A stretch of DNA of 64,000 nucleotides from Belliella aquatica (GCF_014637795.1 NZ_BMFD01000008.1:117303-181302), one strand, 5' to 3'; counted from the first letter of the stretch, positions 19,249 to 29,080 are shown. The notes: generated from the letters alone by a model not told the origin. Numbers and translations: made by a program.

Positions 19249-20811
19249 ATGAATAGAATAGAAAACTTAAAAAAACTCGAAGAAAAAGAGAAGACCTGGG
19301 ATATAGCAGTAATTGGAGGAGGTGCTTCGGGTTTGGGCGTGGCATTAGATGCGCTTTCAAGAGGCCTTTCTGTTGTTTTGGTCGATAAATCTGACTTTGC
19401 AAAAGGCACATCCAGCAGAAGCACAAAGCTTGTTCATGGTGGTGTGAGGTATCTTGCTCAAGGAGATGTCATGCTGGTATTCGAAGCACTCAAAGAAAGA
19501 GGCCGACTACTTCAAAACGCTCCCCACCTCACCCATAATCAGCCTTTTATTATTCCTATCTACACACTTTTTGACAGACTTCAATATAGTATAGGACTGA
19601 AGATTTACGATTGGATGGCGGGAAAACTTCGTCTCGGAAAATCTCGCTTTATCTCAAAAACAGAAACAATCAAAAGACTTCCTCAAATCAAACAAAAAGG
19701 ACTTCAAGGAGGCGTAGTCTATCACGACGGACAATTTGATGACGCCCGACTCGCCTTAAGCGTTGCAATGACCTGCAATGAAATGGGGGGAGTGATGCTA
19801 AACTATACCAAAGTGAATGCATTGATCAAAAATGAAAAAGATGAAATCACAGGTATTCAAGTAAGAGATTTGATAGGGAATAAAAATCATAAAATTAAAG
19901 CCAAAATGGTTGTCAATGCTACCGGAGTTTTTGCGGATAAAATCCTACAACTCGATCAGCCAGGCGCTCCAAAAAGCATTCAGCCAAGTCAAGGAATCCA
20001 TTTGGTTTTGGATCGTTCATTTCTTGGTGGTAATGATGCCTTGATGATTCCCAAAACTTCCGATGGACGTGTGCTATTTGCCGTACCGTGGCAAGATAAA
20101 TTGGTGGTAGGAACAACGGATACTTTGAGAGAAAAAGCCAAACTAGAACCTGAAGCTTTGGCTAAGGAAATTGATTTTGTTTTAGAAACTGCCACAGCCT
20201 ATTTGACAAAAGCCCCCACAAAAGCTGATGTGCTTTCTGTTTATGCAGGTCTTAGACCTTTGGCAGCACCGAAAGAAGGCAGCACCAAAACAAAAGAAAT
20301 CTCACGATCGCATAAAGTCATCGTGTCAGACAGTAAATTAATTACAATCACAGGCGGAAAGTGGACAACGTTCAGGAAAATGGGCGAAGACACTGTGAAT
20401 TATTACAAACAAGTCACGGGTGAGCATCTTGCTGAAAGTGCTTCTGCAAACATTAGATATCAAGGTTACACCACTAATCCACAAGAAGGACATTGGAAGG
20501 GTTACGGTGATGATGCTATAAAAATACAGTCTCTGATAAATGAAAGTCCAAAATCAGGAGAATTGCTTCATCCAAAATACCCTTATACATCAGCTGAAGT
20601 TATCTGGTCAGTTAGACACGAAATGGCTATGAAAGTAGAAGATATTCTTGCGAGAAGATTGCGCGTGTTATTCCTTGACGCCAAAGCTGCTAAAGCCATG
20701 GCTCCAAAAGTTGCTCAAATCATAGCAGAAGAAAAAGGCTATGATGCTGCTTGGATCGAAGAAGAACTTGCAGATTTCGAGAAAACAGTAAATAAGTATA
20801 TATTGAAATGA
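19249..20811 (+). CDS. glpD: Glycerol-3-phosphate dehydrogenase (FAD, aerobic type)
   Basis: Oxidises glycerol 3-phosphate to dihydroxyacetone phosphate and passes electrons to quinone. It has 520 residues from the ATG at 19249 (MNRIENLKKLEEKEKTWDI). The FAD-binding fold starts AVIGGGASGLGVALDAL, and the SSRSTKLVHGGVRYL signature of the GlpD/GlpA family follows. The C-terminal helical domain is present. The frame stays open upstream into the regulator gene, but that part lies over the promoter and lacks family similarity. It works with glpK and glpF downstream. Confidence 0.95.
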   Translation: MNRIENLKKLEEKEKTWDIAVIGGGASGLGVALDALSRGLSVVLVDKSDFAKGTSSRSTKLVHGGVRYLAQGDVMLVFEALKERGRLLQNAPHLTHNQPFIIPIYTLFDRLQYSIGLKIYDWMAGKLRLGKSRFISKTETIKRLPQIKQKGLQGGVVYHDGQFDDARLALSVAMTCNEMGGVMLNYTKVNALIKNEKDEITGIQVRDLIGNKNHKIKAKMVVNATGVFADKILQLDQPGAPKSIQPSQGIHLVLDRSFLGGNDALMIPKTSDGRVLFAVPWQDKLVVGTTDTLREKAKLEPEALAKEIDFVLETATAYLTKAPTKADVLSVYAGLRPLAAPKEGSTKTKEISRSHKVIVSDSKLITITGGKWTTFRKMGEDTVNYYKQVTGEHLAESASANIRYQGYTTNPQEGHWKGYGDDAIKIQSLINESPKSGELLHPKYPYTSAEVIWSVRHEMAMKVEDILARRLRVLFLDAKAAKAMAPKVAQIIAEEKGYDAAWIEEELADFEKTVNKYILK

Positions 20812-21031
20812 AATAAATAGAAATATTGCTTCGCTGAAATATACTAATGTGCAATAAATAGAAATATCGCTTCGCTGAAATATACTGATGTGAAATAGAT
20901 AGAAATATAGCTCCGCTGAAATATGCCTGCGGCGAGATATGATTGAAATGAAATAAATAGAAATATAGCTTGGTTGAAATTTGCCTATGGCTAAATATAC
21001 TAAAGTGAAATAAATAGAAATATGGCTTCAC
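20809..21031. repeat. Imperfect tandem repeats between glpD and glpK
   Basis: Five units start with TGAAATAnATAGAAATAT (one with TGCAATA). Units begin at 20809, 20850, 20891, 20949 and 21006; lengths are 41, 41, 58, 57 and a partial 26. Each has a GCTTCGC-like core followed by TGAAAT. The longer units carry an added segment with a GCC-nnn-GGC mini-hairpin. The first unit overlaps the glpD stop codon. There are no unique spacers, so this is not a CRISPR array. Confidence 0.85.
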
Positions 21032-21081
21032 AGATCATATGTACGATGCTCCCAATTATATCAATTTTATTTCATTCATAT

Positions 21082-21115
21082 TTCTACAATATTTCAAATA
21101 TGGTTCTACAATATT
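21082..21115 (+). promoter_or_regulatory. Direct repeat upstream of glpK (possible operator)
   Basis: The 12-base sequence TTCTACAATATT occurs exactly twice, at 21082 and 21104, 22 bp apart (about two helix turns) and 33 bases before the glpK ATG. The TTCTA start resembles the TTTCT repeats at the glpD promoter. The operator role is inference; no TAnnTTTG element is seen here. Confidence 0.45.
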
Positions 21116-21148
21116 CAACCATCTAACAATACCTAAAACAATTAACCC

Positions 21149-22639
21149 ATGCCTCAATACATTTTATCCTTAGATCAAGGGACGACGAGTTCTAGAGCAA
21201 TCGTTTTTGATAAGAAAGGACAAATCATCTCTGTTGCTCAGAAAGATTTTAAACAGCATTTTCCAAAATCAGGATGGGTGGAACATGATCCTCAAGAAAT
21301 TTGGGCTACTCAATCTGCAGTGATGATCGAATCACTTGCCAATGAAGGTATCAAAGTCTCAGAAATCGCAGCCATTGGGATTACCAATCAAAGAGAAACA
21401 ACGGTAGTTTGGGATAGGAAAACCGGTAAGCCATTATACAATGCTATAGTTTGGCAAGACCGACGAACTTCTGCTTATTGCGATGAATTGAAAGCGGAGG
21501 GAAAAGCGGAAGTGATTGCAAAAAAAACAGGTTTAATTCTCGACGCATATTTTTCAGCTACTAAAATCAAATGGATTTTGGACAATGTTGAAGGTGCGAG
21601 GGATCGTGCTGAGAAAGGTGAGTTGGCTTTTGGGACAATCGACACATGGCTGATTTGGAAACTTACTAGCGGAAAAACCCATGCGACCGATATCAGCAAC
21701 GCAAGCCGAACAATGATTTATAATATTCACGAAGAAAAATGGGATCAAGAACTCCTTCAGCTTTTTGACATTCCTGAAAATATGCTCCCTGAGGTCAAAG
21801 AAAGCTCTGAACTTATCGGAGAGACTTCAGGAGATATTCTTTCGCACAAAATCCCGATTTCTGGAGTAGCTGGTGATCAGCAAGCAGCACTTTTCGGACA
21901 ACTTTGCACACAAGCTGGTATGGCGAAGACCACTTATGGTACAGGTTGTTTCCTTGTCATGAATACAGGTGAAAAACCTGTGACATCCCAAAACAAACTA
22001 CTTACGACTGTAGCTTGGAAAATCAATGGAAAAATCAACTATGCCTTAGAGGGTTCTGTTTTCATAGGAGGTGCGGCGATACAATGGCTACGAGATGGAA
22101 TGGAAATGTTTGGACATGCCAAAGAAAGTGAAAAGTTAGCCATAAGTCTGGAAGATAATGATGGAGTTTATTTTGTTCCAGCTTTGTCTGGCCTTGGAGC
22201 ACCACATTGGGATCAAGATGCAAGAGGAGCGTTTTTTGGAATTACTCGCGGGACAACTATAGCCCACATGACTCGAGCTGCTTTGGAAGCCATTGCTTAC
22301 CAAGTCAATGATGTCCTCAGTGCCATGGAAAAAGACAGTGGAGAAGTCACCAAAGAACTGCGCGTAGATGGAGGCGCAACTGCAAATAATTTTCTCATGC
22401 AATTTCAATCCGACATTTTAGAATGTAAAATTACCCGACCAAAAATAATTGAAACAACAGCCATTGGAGCGGCATTTTTAGCAGGACTAGCCGTTGGATT
22501 TTGGAAAGATGAAGAGGAACTTAAGTCACTTTGGGAAGTAGACAAAAGCTTTGAGCCAAATATGGAAAAGGAAAAAGTCGAAAAATATCTACATTTTTGG
22601 CATAAGGCAGTTGAAAGATCTAAAAACTGGGTAGAATAA
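21149..22639 (+). CDS. glpK: Glycerol kinase
   Basis: Phosphorylates glycerol to glycerol 3-phosphate. It has 496 residues, FGGY kinase family. The N-terminal ATPase motif [14 protein letters not shown] and the C-terminal [11 protein letters not shown] segment are intact. It overlaps the glpF start by one base, so the two are translationally coupled. Trapping of glycerol by this enzyme pulls uptake through GlpF, and GlpD then oxidises the product. Confidence 0.97.
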   Translation: MPQYILSLDQGTTSSRAIVFDKKGQIISVAQKDFKQHFPKSGWVEHDPQEIWATQSAVMIESLANEGIKVSEIAAIGITNQRETTVVWDRKTGKPLYNAIVWQDRRTSAYCDELKAEGKAEVIAKKTGLILDAYFSATKIKWILDNVEGARDRAEKGELAFGTIDTWLIWKLTSGKTHATDISNASRTMIYNIHEEKWDQELLQLFDIPENMLPEVKESSELIGETSGDILSHKIPISGVAGDQQAALFGQLCTQAGMAKTTYGTGCFLVMNTGEKPVTSQNKLLTTVAWKINGKINYALEGSVFIGGAAIQWLRDGMEMFGHAKESEKLAISLEDNDGVYFVPALSGLGAPHWDQDARGAFFGITRGTTIAHMTRAALEAIAYQVNDVLSAMEKDSGEVTKELRVDGGATANNFLMQFQSDILECKITRPKIIETTAIGAAFLAGLAVGFWKDEEELKSLWEVDKSFEPNMEKEKVEKYLHFWHKAVERSKNWVE

Positions 22640-23385
22640 TGGATGCATTCGTAGCAGAATTTGTAGGCACCTCCCTCCTCCTCGCAATGGGTTCTGGGGT
22701 GGTGGCTAATGTGGTTTTGAATAAAACCAAAGGACAAAATAGTGGATGGATAGTCATCACCACAGCTTGGGCACTTGGTGTTTTTATCGGAGTGGTCGTA
22801 GCGGGACCTTATAGCGGTGCGCATCTGAATCCTGCTGTAAGTATTGCCTTAGCAATTGCAGGCGATTTTCCTTGGGGAGATGTCCCTAAGTATGTTTTCG
22901 CACAGATACTCGGAGCTATGTTTGGTTCAGGAATCGCTTGGCTGGTTTACAAAGATCATTTCGATGCGACAGATGATCCAGGATTGAAATTCGCCCCATT
23001 TGCGACTGTTCCAGCCATTAGAAATTTACCGTCAAATCTGATTTCAGAAATCGTAGGAACATCTGTTCTGATTATCGTGATTCTTTATTCGACAGAACCC
23101 ATTTTACAGGATGGAAACAATACACCGATTGGTTTGGGATCACTTGGTGCATTGCCTGTAGCCTTTTTGGTTTGGGTGATTGGCTTATCTCTTGGCGGCA
23201 CAACTGGCTATGCAATCAATCCTGCCCGTGATCTTGGACCAAGGATTATGCATCAAATCTTACCCATCAAAGGAAAAGGAGGAAGTGACTGGGCTTACAG
23301 CTGGGTACCGATTGTAGGCCCAATCTTGGGAGCAGCACTAGCTACTGGGATTTATCTTTTGTTAGGCGCTGGTGGAATGGTCTAA
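22639..23385 (+). CDS. glpF: Glycerol uptake facilitator (aquaglyceroporin)
   Basis: A channel of the inner membrane for glycerol diffusion. It has 248 residues with six membrane spans and both half-helix NPA motifs: GAHLNPAVS (about residue 60) and GYAINPARDLGPR in the second half. The Asp after the second NPA-Arg (NPARD) is typical of glycerol channels rather than water-only aquaporins. It starts within the glpK stop codon. Confidence 0.95.
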   Translation: MDAFVAEFVGTSLLLAMGSGVVANVVLNKTKGQNSGWIVITTAWALGVFIGVVVAGPYSGAHLNPAVSIALAIAGDFPWGDVPKYVFAQILGAMFGSGIAWLVYKDHFDATDDPGLKFAPFATVPAIRNLPSNLISEIVGTSVLIIVILYSTEPILQDGNNTPIGLGSLGALPVAFLVWVIGLSLGGTTGYAINPARDLGPRIMHQILPIKGKGGSDWAYSWVPIVGPILGAALATGIYLLLGAGGMV

Positions 23386-23687
23386 ATTGATTTCACGCTT
23401 TTGATTGAAAGTGTTTCATGAATCGGGATTGATATTATGATTACTTATTTCTCATCCGTGTCATTCCGTTAATTCTGCATCATCAGTGTTCTATTAATTC
23501 TTTCGTAAAATTTGCAATAATCTGCATATATATAGTGAGCAAAACCTTCAAGGTTTCATTAGACTAATTCTAACAACTGATTGATTATCAATAAAACCTG
23601 AAAGGTTTGAGGGTTTAGCTCTCTTCTAAATGTTTAGAGATTTTAAGAACCTGATTATCCACATTTTCAAACTTAATTCAACCTTTC
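23386..23687. other. Intergenic spacer after glpF with two short palindromes
   Basis: No gene is seen in these 302 bases. Two related inverted repeats occur: AAACCTT-C-AAGGTTT (23542-23556) and AAACCT-GAA-AGGTTT (23594-23608), 38 bases apart. They may help end the convergent transcripts of glpF and the lipoprotein gene, though neither is followed by a good T-run. Confidence 0.5.
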
Positions 23688-24863
23688 TCATAACTTATCA
23701 ACTGGTTTTAATCCAACAAAAATCAATTCATCTTCAGACGGATTATTATCTGGATGATTGATTGAAACATATAACTTTCCTTGGTGGGTGAAGTACATCC
23801 TTGTGTAGAACTGATCTATAGGAAGATGATATTCACCTACCTTATTCATTTCCTTATCCAAAATAATTATTGATGGTTTTTTGTTATCCCATGTCCTTCT
23901 TCTGCCATCCAAATCCTTATAATCCACTCCTTCATAGGCAAACCTATACAAGTAACCAGTTTCATTATCATAAGCAATTTCCCTGTAAGTATTGATATAA
24001 TCTCTCTCACTAAATTCTGAGATTGGATTTTCTAAAGGAAGAAGATCACCAAAACTGCTATGACCAGCTTCTGCATAAGAAATGTCCTCAGAATCCAAAT
24101 CATAAACCAACAAATCATTTAAATAAGGCATACTAATTATCATTTGATTATCACCCTTCATCAAATGTGAACTATGGGAAAAAAATGCACCATAAACTAA
24201 ATCCGATAAATACTCTGGTAATTTCAAAGTATGCTTCATTTCATTCCCCTCAAGGGTTGAGATTTCCACAAAATATGTCCCTGACCAAATTCCAGGTAAA
24301 TAATTATTTTGATCAACTATAGCGAAAGTAAAAATAGATTGAGTTTTTTCGCTATAAATTAATGGGTTGTTTGTGTAATAAATCTGAACATAAGGCTTCC
24401 TGTCAGCCCTCTCCTTCTCTACTGAATTTATCTTATTCAGAAGATTACCACTAAAATCTGAAATATACAGTTCACGACGCCAAGAACTCCCAATCAATAG
24501 CGTACTGTCAGACAAAACTTCAAATGCCTTGATTGTTCTGACTCCATTGGGTCCTTCTTGTTGATATTTGATGCTGAAATTCTCTGTATCATCGGACAAT
24601 CCATAAAACTCTAATTGATTGGTATTTTCATTTACAAGTCCCAAATAATCCTTTCCTTTTATACTAGTCTTTGAAATGTATTTTGAGAACACATTGGTTC
24701 TCTGCCCAATTGGAATGGATATCGTATCAGCTGAAATCAATGTGATTATATCATCAAATTTTCGTGGGTTAGGATCAAGCGATTGACTAGTTGAAGCCTG
24801 TTTTTCACAACTTGTTAAGCTAAGAATGCTAAATAAAAAAAGAAGTAAATATATTTTCTTCAT
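23688..24863 (-). CDS. DUF4221-like lipoprotein
   Basis: A 391-residue exported protein of unknown function. The lipoprotein signal ends at LSLTSC with Cys19. The remainder is rich in short beta strands with recurring Asp/Asn-Gly turns and aromatic residues (for example NTNQLEFYGL, DNETGYLYRFAYE, DKEMNKVGEYHLP), as expected of a beta-propeller. The overall look matches the Bacteroidetes DUF4221 group; that family call is from memory and not tested. It is a single gene with no partner peptide gene next to it. Confidence 0.7.
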   Translation of the reverse strand: MKKIYLLLFLFSILSLTSCEKQASTSQSLDPNPRKFDDIITLISADTISIPIGQRTNVFSKYISKTSIKGKDYLGLVNENTNQLEFYGLSDDTENFSIKYQQEGPNGVRTIKAFEVLSDSTLLIGSSWRRELYISDFSGNLLNKINSVEKERADRKPYVQIYYTNNPLIYSEKTQSIFTFAIVDQNNYLPGIWSGTYFVEISTLEGNEMKHTLKLPEYLSDLVYGAFFSHSSHLMKGDNQMIISMPYLNDLLVYDLDSEDISYAEAGHSSFGDLLPLENPISEFSERDYINTYREIAYDNETGYLYRFAYEGVDYKDLDGRRRTWDNKKPSIIILDKEMNKVGEYHLPIDQFYTRMYFTHQGKLYVSINHPDNNPSEDELIFVGLKPVDKL

Positions 24864-25242
24864 GGATTCTGATTAGTTGAAAAACTCATTTCAACACAAC
24901 TTCACCTAAAAGCTTCTTCAAGATCATGATTACTTTTGGTATGTCCAAGTGAATGTTTCTTTTTTTAAAAAAATTTTGAATACTCTGATATTTTGTACAA
25001 ATCCGAAATTAAATTCCCTATTTATACAATATGGAAATCTAAATTAAACCTCTCTTAATATGGCTATTAGCTTGGAATGAAAAAACCCTTCCAAAGTTTG
25101 AAACTTTGGAAGGGTTTGGCTCCTGATTCAAGGCTATGACTATCATCAAATTAACTACATGAAACCATGAATAATACAGGTAATCATCCTAAGTTAGGAG
25201 AGTGCAATTGAACTCTGATGACTGTTGACCGTCGTCTGTTGA
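24864..25242. other. Intergenic spacer with terminator and GTTGACCGT repeat
   Basis: There is no gene in 379 bases. It holds the acyl-CoA dehydrogenase terminator (25079-25117) and a copy of the GTTGACCGT-type repeat (25224-25243) that abuts the acyl-CoA dehydrogenase stop codon. No TAnnTTTG promoter was found for the lipoprotein gene. Confidence 0.6.
25079..25117 (-). terminator. Terminator after the acyl-CoA dehydrogenase gene
   Basis: A perfect 17-bp inverted repeat, arms 25083-25099 and 25101-25117 around a single base, core CCCTTCCAAAG / CTTTGGAAGGG. On the minus strand it ends in GGGTTTTTTC, a standard intrinsic terminator. It lies 126 bases past the stop codon. Confidence 0.85.
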
Positions 25243-26385
25243 CTACTTCAAAATCTCTCTCGAAATCACCAACTTCTGTATCTCGGAAGTTCCTTCACCG
25301 ATTGTACAAAGCTTAGAATCTCTGTAGTATTTCTCTACTGGATAATCCTTTGTAAATCCGTAACCACCGAAAATTTGAACTGCTTCATTGGAAACAGAAA
25401 CACAAACTTCTGAAGCGAATAGTTTTGCTTTTGCACCTGCTAAAGTCACTTTTTGTCCTCTATTTTTCAAATCAGCTGCTTTGAAGGTTAGCAATTTAGC
25501 TGCCTCTACTTGCGTAGCCATATCTGCCAACTTAAATGAAATGCCTTGGAATCTACTGATAGGCTGATTGAATTGCTGTCTTTCTTTTGAGTATTGAATT
25601 GACTCTTCCAAAGCACCTTCTGCAATTCCCAAAGACAATGCGGCGATAGAAATTCTACCCCCATCGAGGATTTTCATTGACTGAATAAATCCATCTCCTA
25701 TTTCGCCAAGAATCTGACTCTTATGAACTCTACAGTCTTCAAAGATCATCTCAGCAGTCTCAGATGCACGCATCCCAAGCTTATCTTCCTTGCGACCACC
25801 TTTGAATCCCGGAGTACCTCTTTCTATTACAAATGCTGTCATTCCATGTGAGTCACCCACTTCTCCTGTTCTTGCAATCACCACTGCAACATCACCCGAA
25901 ACTCCATGAGTGATAAAATTTTTCGCTCCATTGATGACATAATAATCGCCATCTTCTACTGCTACTGTACGCATGTTGCCAGCATCAGAACCTGTATTTG
26001 GCTCAGTTAAACCCCAAGCACCTAAAAATTCACAAGTAGCAAGTTTTGGCAAGTATTTTCTTTTTTGCTCTTCATTTCCAAACATCATGATATGTCCGGT
26101 ACAAAGGGAATTATGTGCCGCCATTGATAGTCCTACAGAAGGATCAAGTTTTGACAATTCCAAAATTGCTGTCACGTATTCAAAATATCCGAAACCAGAA
26201 CCTCCATACTCAGTAGGCACTAATACGCCCATCAAACCAAGTTCTCCAAGTTTCTTAAATACTTCGATTGGAAAATGCTGCTTATCGTCCCAGTCTTTTC
26301 TAAAAGGGGTAATCTCTTTTGCTCCAAAATCCTTAATCATCTGTGCGATCATCGCCTGATTTTCATTGAGCTCAAAATTCATCAT
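25243..26385 (-). CDS. Acyl-CoA dehydrogenase (short-chain type)
   Basis: A flavoenzyme for the first oxidation step of fatty-acyl or branched-chain acyl-CoA breakdown. It has 380 residues, the normal length. The catalytic Glu364 is in IGEGTSEIQ near the C-terminus, the position used by short-chain/butyryl-CoA dehydrogenases. The family signature GAWGLTEPNTGSDA is at about residues 130-143. It starts MMNFELNEN; the second ATG (26382) is equally possible. It stands alone with its own terminator. Chain-length preference cannot be read with certainty. Confidence 0.92.
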   Translation of the reverse strand: MMNFELNENQAMIAQMIKDFGAKEITPFRKDWDDKQHFPIEVFKKLGELGLMGVLVPTEYGGSGFGYFEYVTAILELSKLDPSVGLSMAAHNSLCTGHIMMFGNEEQKRKYLPKLATCEFLGAWGLTEPNTGSDAGNMRTVAVEDGDYYVINGAKNFITHGVSGDVAVVIARTGEVGDSHGMTAFVIERGTPGFKGGRKEDKLGMRASETAEMIFEDCRVHKSQILGEIGDGFIQSMKILDGGRISIAALSLGIAEGALEESIQYSKERQQFNQPISRFQGISFKLADMATQVEAAKLLTFKAADLKNRGQKVTLAGAKAKLFASEVCVSVSNEAVQIFGGYGFTKDYPVEKYYRDSKLCTIGEGTSEIQKLVISREILK

Positions 26386-26616
26386 ATTATTTCGTTAATT
26401 ATTTGGGTTATATTTTTTACTAATATACTAACTTCCTATCAAACTAGAAGTTTGAAAAATATGGATCAAATCCATCTATCGATTGCTTTCTTCCGAATTT
26501 TCAATATAAAAAACTGAGCTCTTAATCTTTGATATAAAATCTATTTCTCTATGCCCTGTATAACCCAAATTTTGATCTTCATGAAATCATTATATAATTT
26601 ATGTAATCGGTTGATT

Positions 26617-28251
26617 TTAACCTGTGAAGACGTCAACAAACTCGAATTTCTGCCCGTCAAAAAGTCCTTTATCACTTAATTTCAGATCTGGAATAACCAA
26701 TAAAGCCATAAAACTTAAAGTCATAAAGGGTGATTGAAGCTTAGAACCCATATTTTTTGCCATTTGGTCAATTTTCGTATAGACTTTAGCTACTTCGTAT
26801 CCATCCTCAGCAGACATAATCCCACCAACAGGAAGCGGAAGCACAATTTGTTCCTCTTGATCAACTGCGGCAACTCCCCCTTTTACTTCAATCAATAAGT
26901 TGACGGCTTTAGCTATGGATTCATCATCTACACCTACCGCAATGATATTGTGAGAATCGTGACCTACAGAAGACGCAATCGCACCTGATTTCAATCCAAA
27001 GTTTTTGATAAAAGCAACCGCGGGTTTAGCATCCTCATAGCGATTGACCACTGTGATTTTTAAAATATCCGACTCTACATTTGAATTTGCCAAACCATCT
27101 TGGGTAATGATACGCCCAAGTATTCCAGGCGTAATCAATTGACCATCCAAAGCTTCAATCACTCGAACTTTTTCACTATTGGCTTTTAATTCGAAATCAG
27201 CACTTAACTTGAGCGAAGTATTGAAATTATTGATGATCTTATTTTCTACCTTCTTGATAAGAGTTGTACCATTTTTAGCAACCAATTCCCCATTGATATA
27301 GGTGGCACATACTTTAAAATCTTCAATGTTTTCGATTAAAATAAAATCAGCTGGGTCCCCTATTTTCAACCTACCTACATCTAATCGATAATGAAGAATA
27401 GGCGTGATACAAGCAGCTTTTAACACGTCGAAAAGATTTTTACCTTTCTTCACCGCACGAGACACCAATTCGTTGATATGTGATTCCGCCAGGTTATCAG
27501 GATGCTTATCGTCCGAGCAAAACATAATCATTGAAGGATAATCATCTATCAAATCAATTAGTGCATCAAAATTTTTCGCTGCACTTCCCTCCCTAATTGC
27601 GATTTTCATCCCCAATTGAAGTTTGCCAAGGGCCTCTTCTTTGGTAAAGCATTCATGATCTGTCGTAATTCCTGCGGAAGCATATTTGACCGCAAGGTCT
27701 CCTTTCAATCCTGGTGCATGACCATCTACAGGTTTGCCGTATTTCTTTGCCAAAGCAATCTTTTCCATCACGAGAGGATCTCTATTGACAGTTCCAGGCC
27801 AATTCATCATCTCTGCCAAATAAACGATTTCTTTTCTCTCCAAAAGTTTGTTGATATCACTGGCAGTAATTTCACCTCCTGCAGTTTCAAAAGGCGTTGC
27901 TGGTACACAAGAAGGTGCTCCAAAGTAAAATTTAAAGGGAACCTTATACCCATTATCTATCATGTAATTCACTCCCTCCATCCCACAGACATTGGCAATC
28001 TCGTGTGGATCTGAAATCGTGGCCACTGTCCCATGAACTACTGCCAATCTTGCAAACTCAGAGGGCACCAACATGGATGATTCCACATGCACATGGGCAT
28101 CAATAAAACCCGGAGAAATATAAGGAAGGCTACTGTTTTGCTGGATTTTCCTAATAGAAATAATCCTCCCTTCTCCTACTTTAATTTCCGCAGAAAAAAT
28201 CTCACTATTATCTATATCAATAAATTGACCTTCGACACAAAAACAATTCAT
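26617..28251 (-). CDS. ade: Adenine deaminase
   Basis: Deaminates adenine to hypoxanthine in purine salvage. It has 544 residues of the AdeC/amidohydrolase type. Metal-binding HVHVES (His53, His55) follows PGFIDA, and later DGHAPG, DHEC and SDDKHP supply further ligands. The C-terminal adenine-deaminase domain with SVGHDSHNIIAVG is present. It is divergent from cmk; each has a TAnnTTTG element in the shared 151-bp region. Purine nucleoside phosphorylase at 43.2 kb could feed the same pathway. Confidence 0.93.
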   Translation of the reverse strand: MNCFCVEGQFIDIDNSEIFSAEIKVGEGRIISIRKIQQNSSLPYISPGFIDAHVHVESSMLVPSEFARLAVVHGTVATISDPHEIANVCGMEGVNYMIDNGYKVPFKFYFGAPSCVPATPFETAGGEITASDINKLLERKEIVYLAEMMNWPGTVNRDPLVMEKIALAKKYGKPVDGHAPGLKGDLAVKYASAGITTDHECFTKEEALGKLQLGMKIAIREGSAAKNFDALIDLIDDYPSMIMFCSDDKHPDNLAESHINELVSRAVKKGKNLFDVLKAACITPILHYRLDVGRLKIGDPADFILIENIEDFKVCATYINGELVAKNGTTLIKKVENKIINNFNTSLKLSADFELKANSEKVRVIEALDGQLITPGILGRIITQDGLANSNVESDILKITVVNRYEDAKPAVAFIKNFGLKSGAIASSVGHDSHNIIAVGVDDESIAKAVNLLIEVKGGVAAVDQEEQIVLPLPVGGIMSAEDGYEVAKVYTKIDQMAKNMGSKLQSPFMTLSFMALLVIPDLKLSDKGLFDGQKFEFVDVFTG

Positions 28252-28279
28252 TTACTTCAAGTTTTGAGATGAATAATAG

Positions 28280-28287
28280 CAAATTTA
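28280..28287 (-). promoter_or_regulatory. Promoter -7 element for ade
   Basis: On the minus strand TAAATTTG matches TAnnTTTG, 28 bases upstream of the ade ATG. A TTG stands about 17 bases further upstream. Confidence 0.6.
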
Positions 28288-28359
28288 ATAAATTATTTCC
28301 CCCCAAGCGCGAGATGGAAGAATACATTTACTTCCTAGAAGAAATAGATTTAAAACCAC

Positions 28360-28367
28360 TATATTTG
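28360..28367 (+). promoter_or_regulatory. Promoter -7 element for cmk-ispH
   Basis: TATATTTG followed by CGCC, 35 bases upstream of the cmk ATG. The TTTGCGCC tail is identical to that at prfC. It forms a divergent promoter pair with ade. Confidence 0.62.
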
Positions 28368-28402
28368 CGCCTGAAAAGAAAAAAGCGAGACAACTTTTAG
28401 GA

Positions 28403-29080
28403 ATGGGTAAAATAGTAATTGCAATAGATGGATTTTCAGGTTGCGGAAAAAGTTCTACAGCGAAAGAAGTGGCTAAAAAGCTTGGCTATACATATATAGA
28501 CTCCGGAGCCATGTATCGTGCAGCAACTTTACATTTTTTAAATAATCACACCGTACTTTCTAATCCCAAAGAGGTAAGCAAAGCTTTAGATAGTCTGAAG
28601 ATTAGTTTCCATTTCAATCCAGAGCAACAAACCCAAGAAACCTACCTGAACGAACTAAATGTAGAAGATGAAATCCGAACTATGAGGGTGTCAGAATACG
28701 TTAGTGAAGTTAGTAAATTAAAAGAAGTTCGACTTGCTCTTGTTGCTCAACAGCAGAAACTTGGAAAATCAAAAGGAGTTGTCATGGATGGGCGAGATAT
28801 CGGCACAGTAGTTTTTCCAGAGGCTGAACTCAAAGTATTTATGACTGCAGATTTATCCATCAGAGCAGCAAGAAGACAAAAAGAAATCTTGGAAAAAGGT
28901 GATTTGATAGATCTGGAAAAAATCAAACATAACCTCGTTGAAAGGGACAGAATAGATTCTACTAGAACTGAAAGCCCTTTACTCAAAGCAGAAGATGCCA
29001 TCGAAATAGATACAAGTTTATTGGAATTTGATGACCAAGTCGAACAAATCGTATCACTAGCTCAAGAAAAACTTAGCTAA
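28403..29080 (+). CDS. cmk: Cytidylate kinase
   Basis: Phosphorylates CMP and dCMP. It has 225 residues. The P-loop GFSGCGKSST is at residues 9-18, followed by IDSGAMYRAAT of the CMP site and MDGRDIGTVVFP in the middle. It lies 13 bases before ispH; a cmk-ispH pair is common in Bacteroidetes. Confidence 0.96.
   Translation: MGKIVIAIDGFSGCGKSSTAKEVAKKLGYTYIDSGAMYRAATLHFLNNHTVLSNPKEVSKALDSLKISFHFNPEQQTQETYLNELNVEDEIRTMRVSEYVSEVSKLKEVRLALVAQQQKLGKSKGVVMDGRDIGTVVFPEAELKVFMTADLSIRAARRQKEILEKGDLIDLEKIKHNLVERDRIDSTRTESPLLKAEDAIEIDTSLLEFDDQVEQIVSLAQEKLS

Noticed and set aside
20720..21031. Open frame of 103 codons on the minus strand with repeated YFYLFHF-like segments
   Set aside because: The protein repeats simply mirror the DNA tandem repeats downstream of glpD, and the frame overlaps the glpD 3' end.
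20809..21031. CRISPR-like array
   Set aside because: Units are contiguous and imperfect with no unique spacers, unit length varies (41 to 58), and no cas genes are near.
24930..24950. Plus-strand TACTTTTG promoter near 24.94 kb
   Set aside because: No plus-strand gene follows; a chance match in AT-rich DNA.
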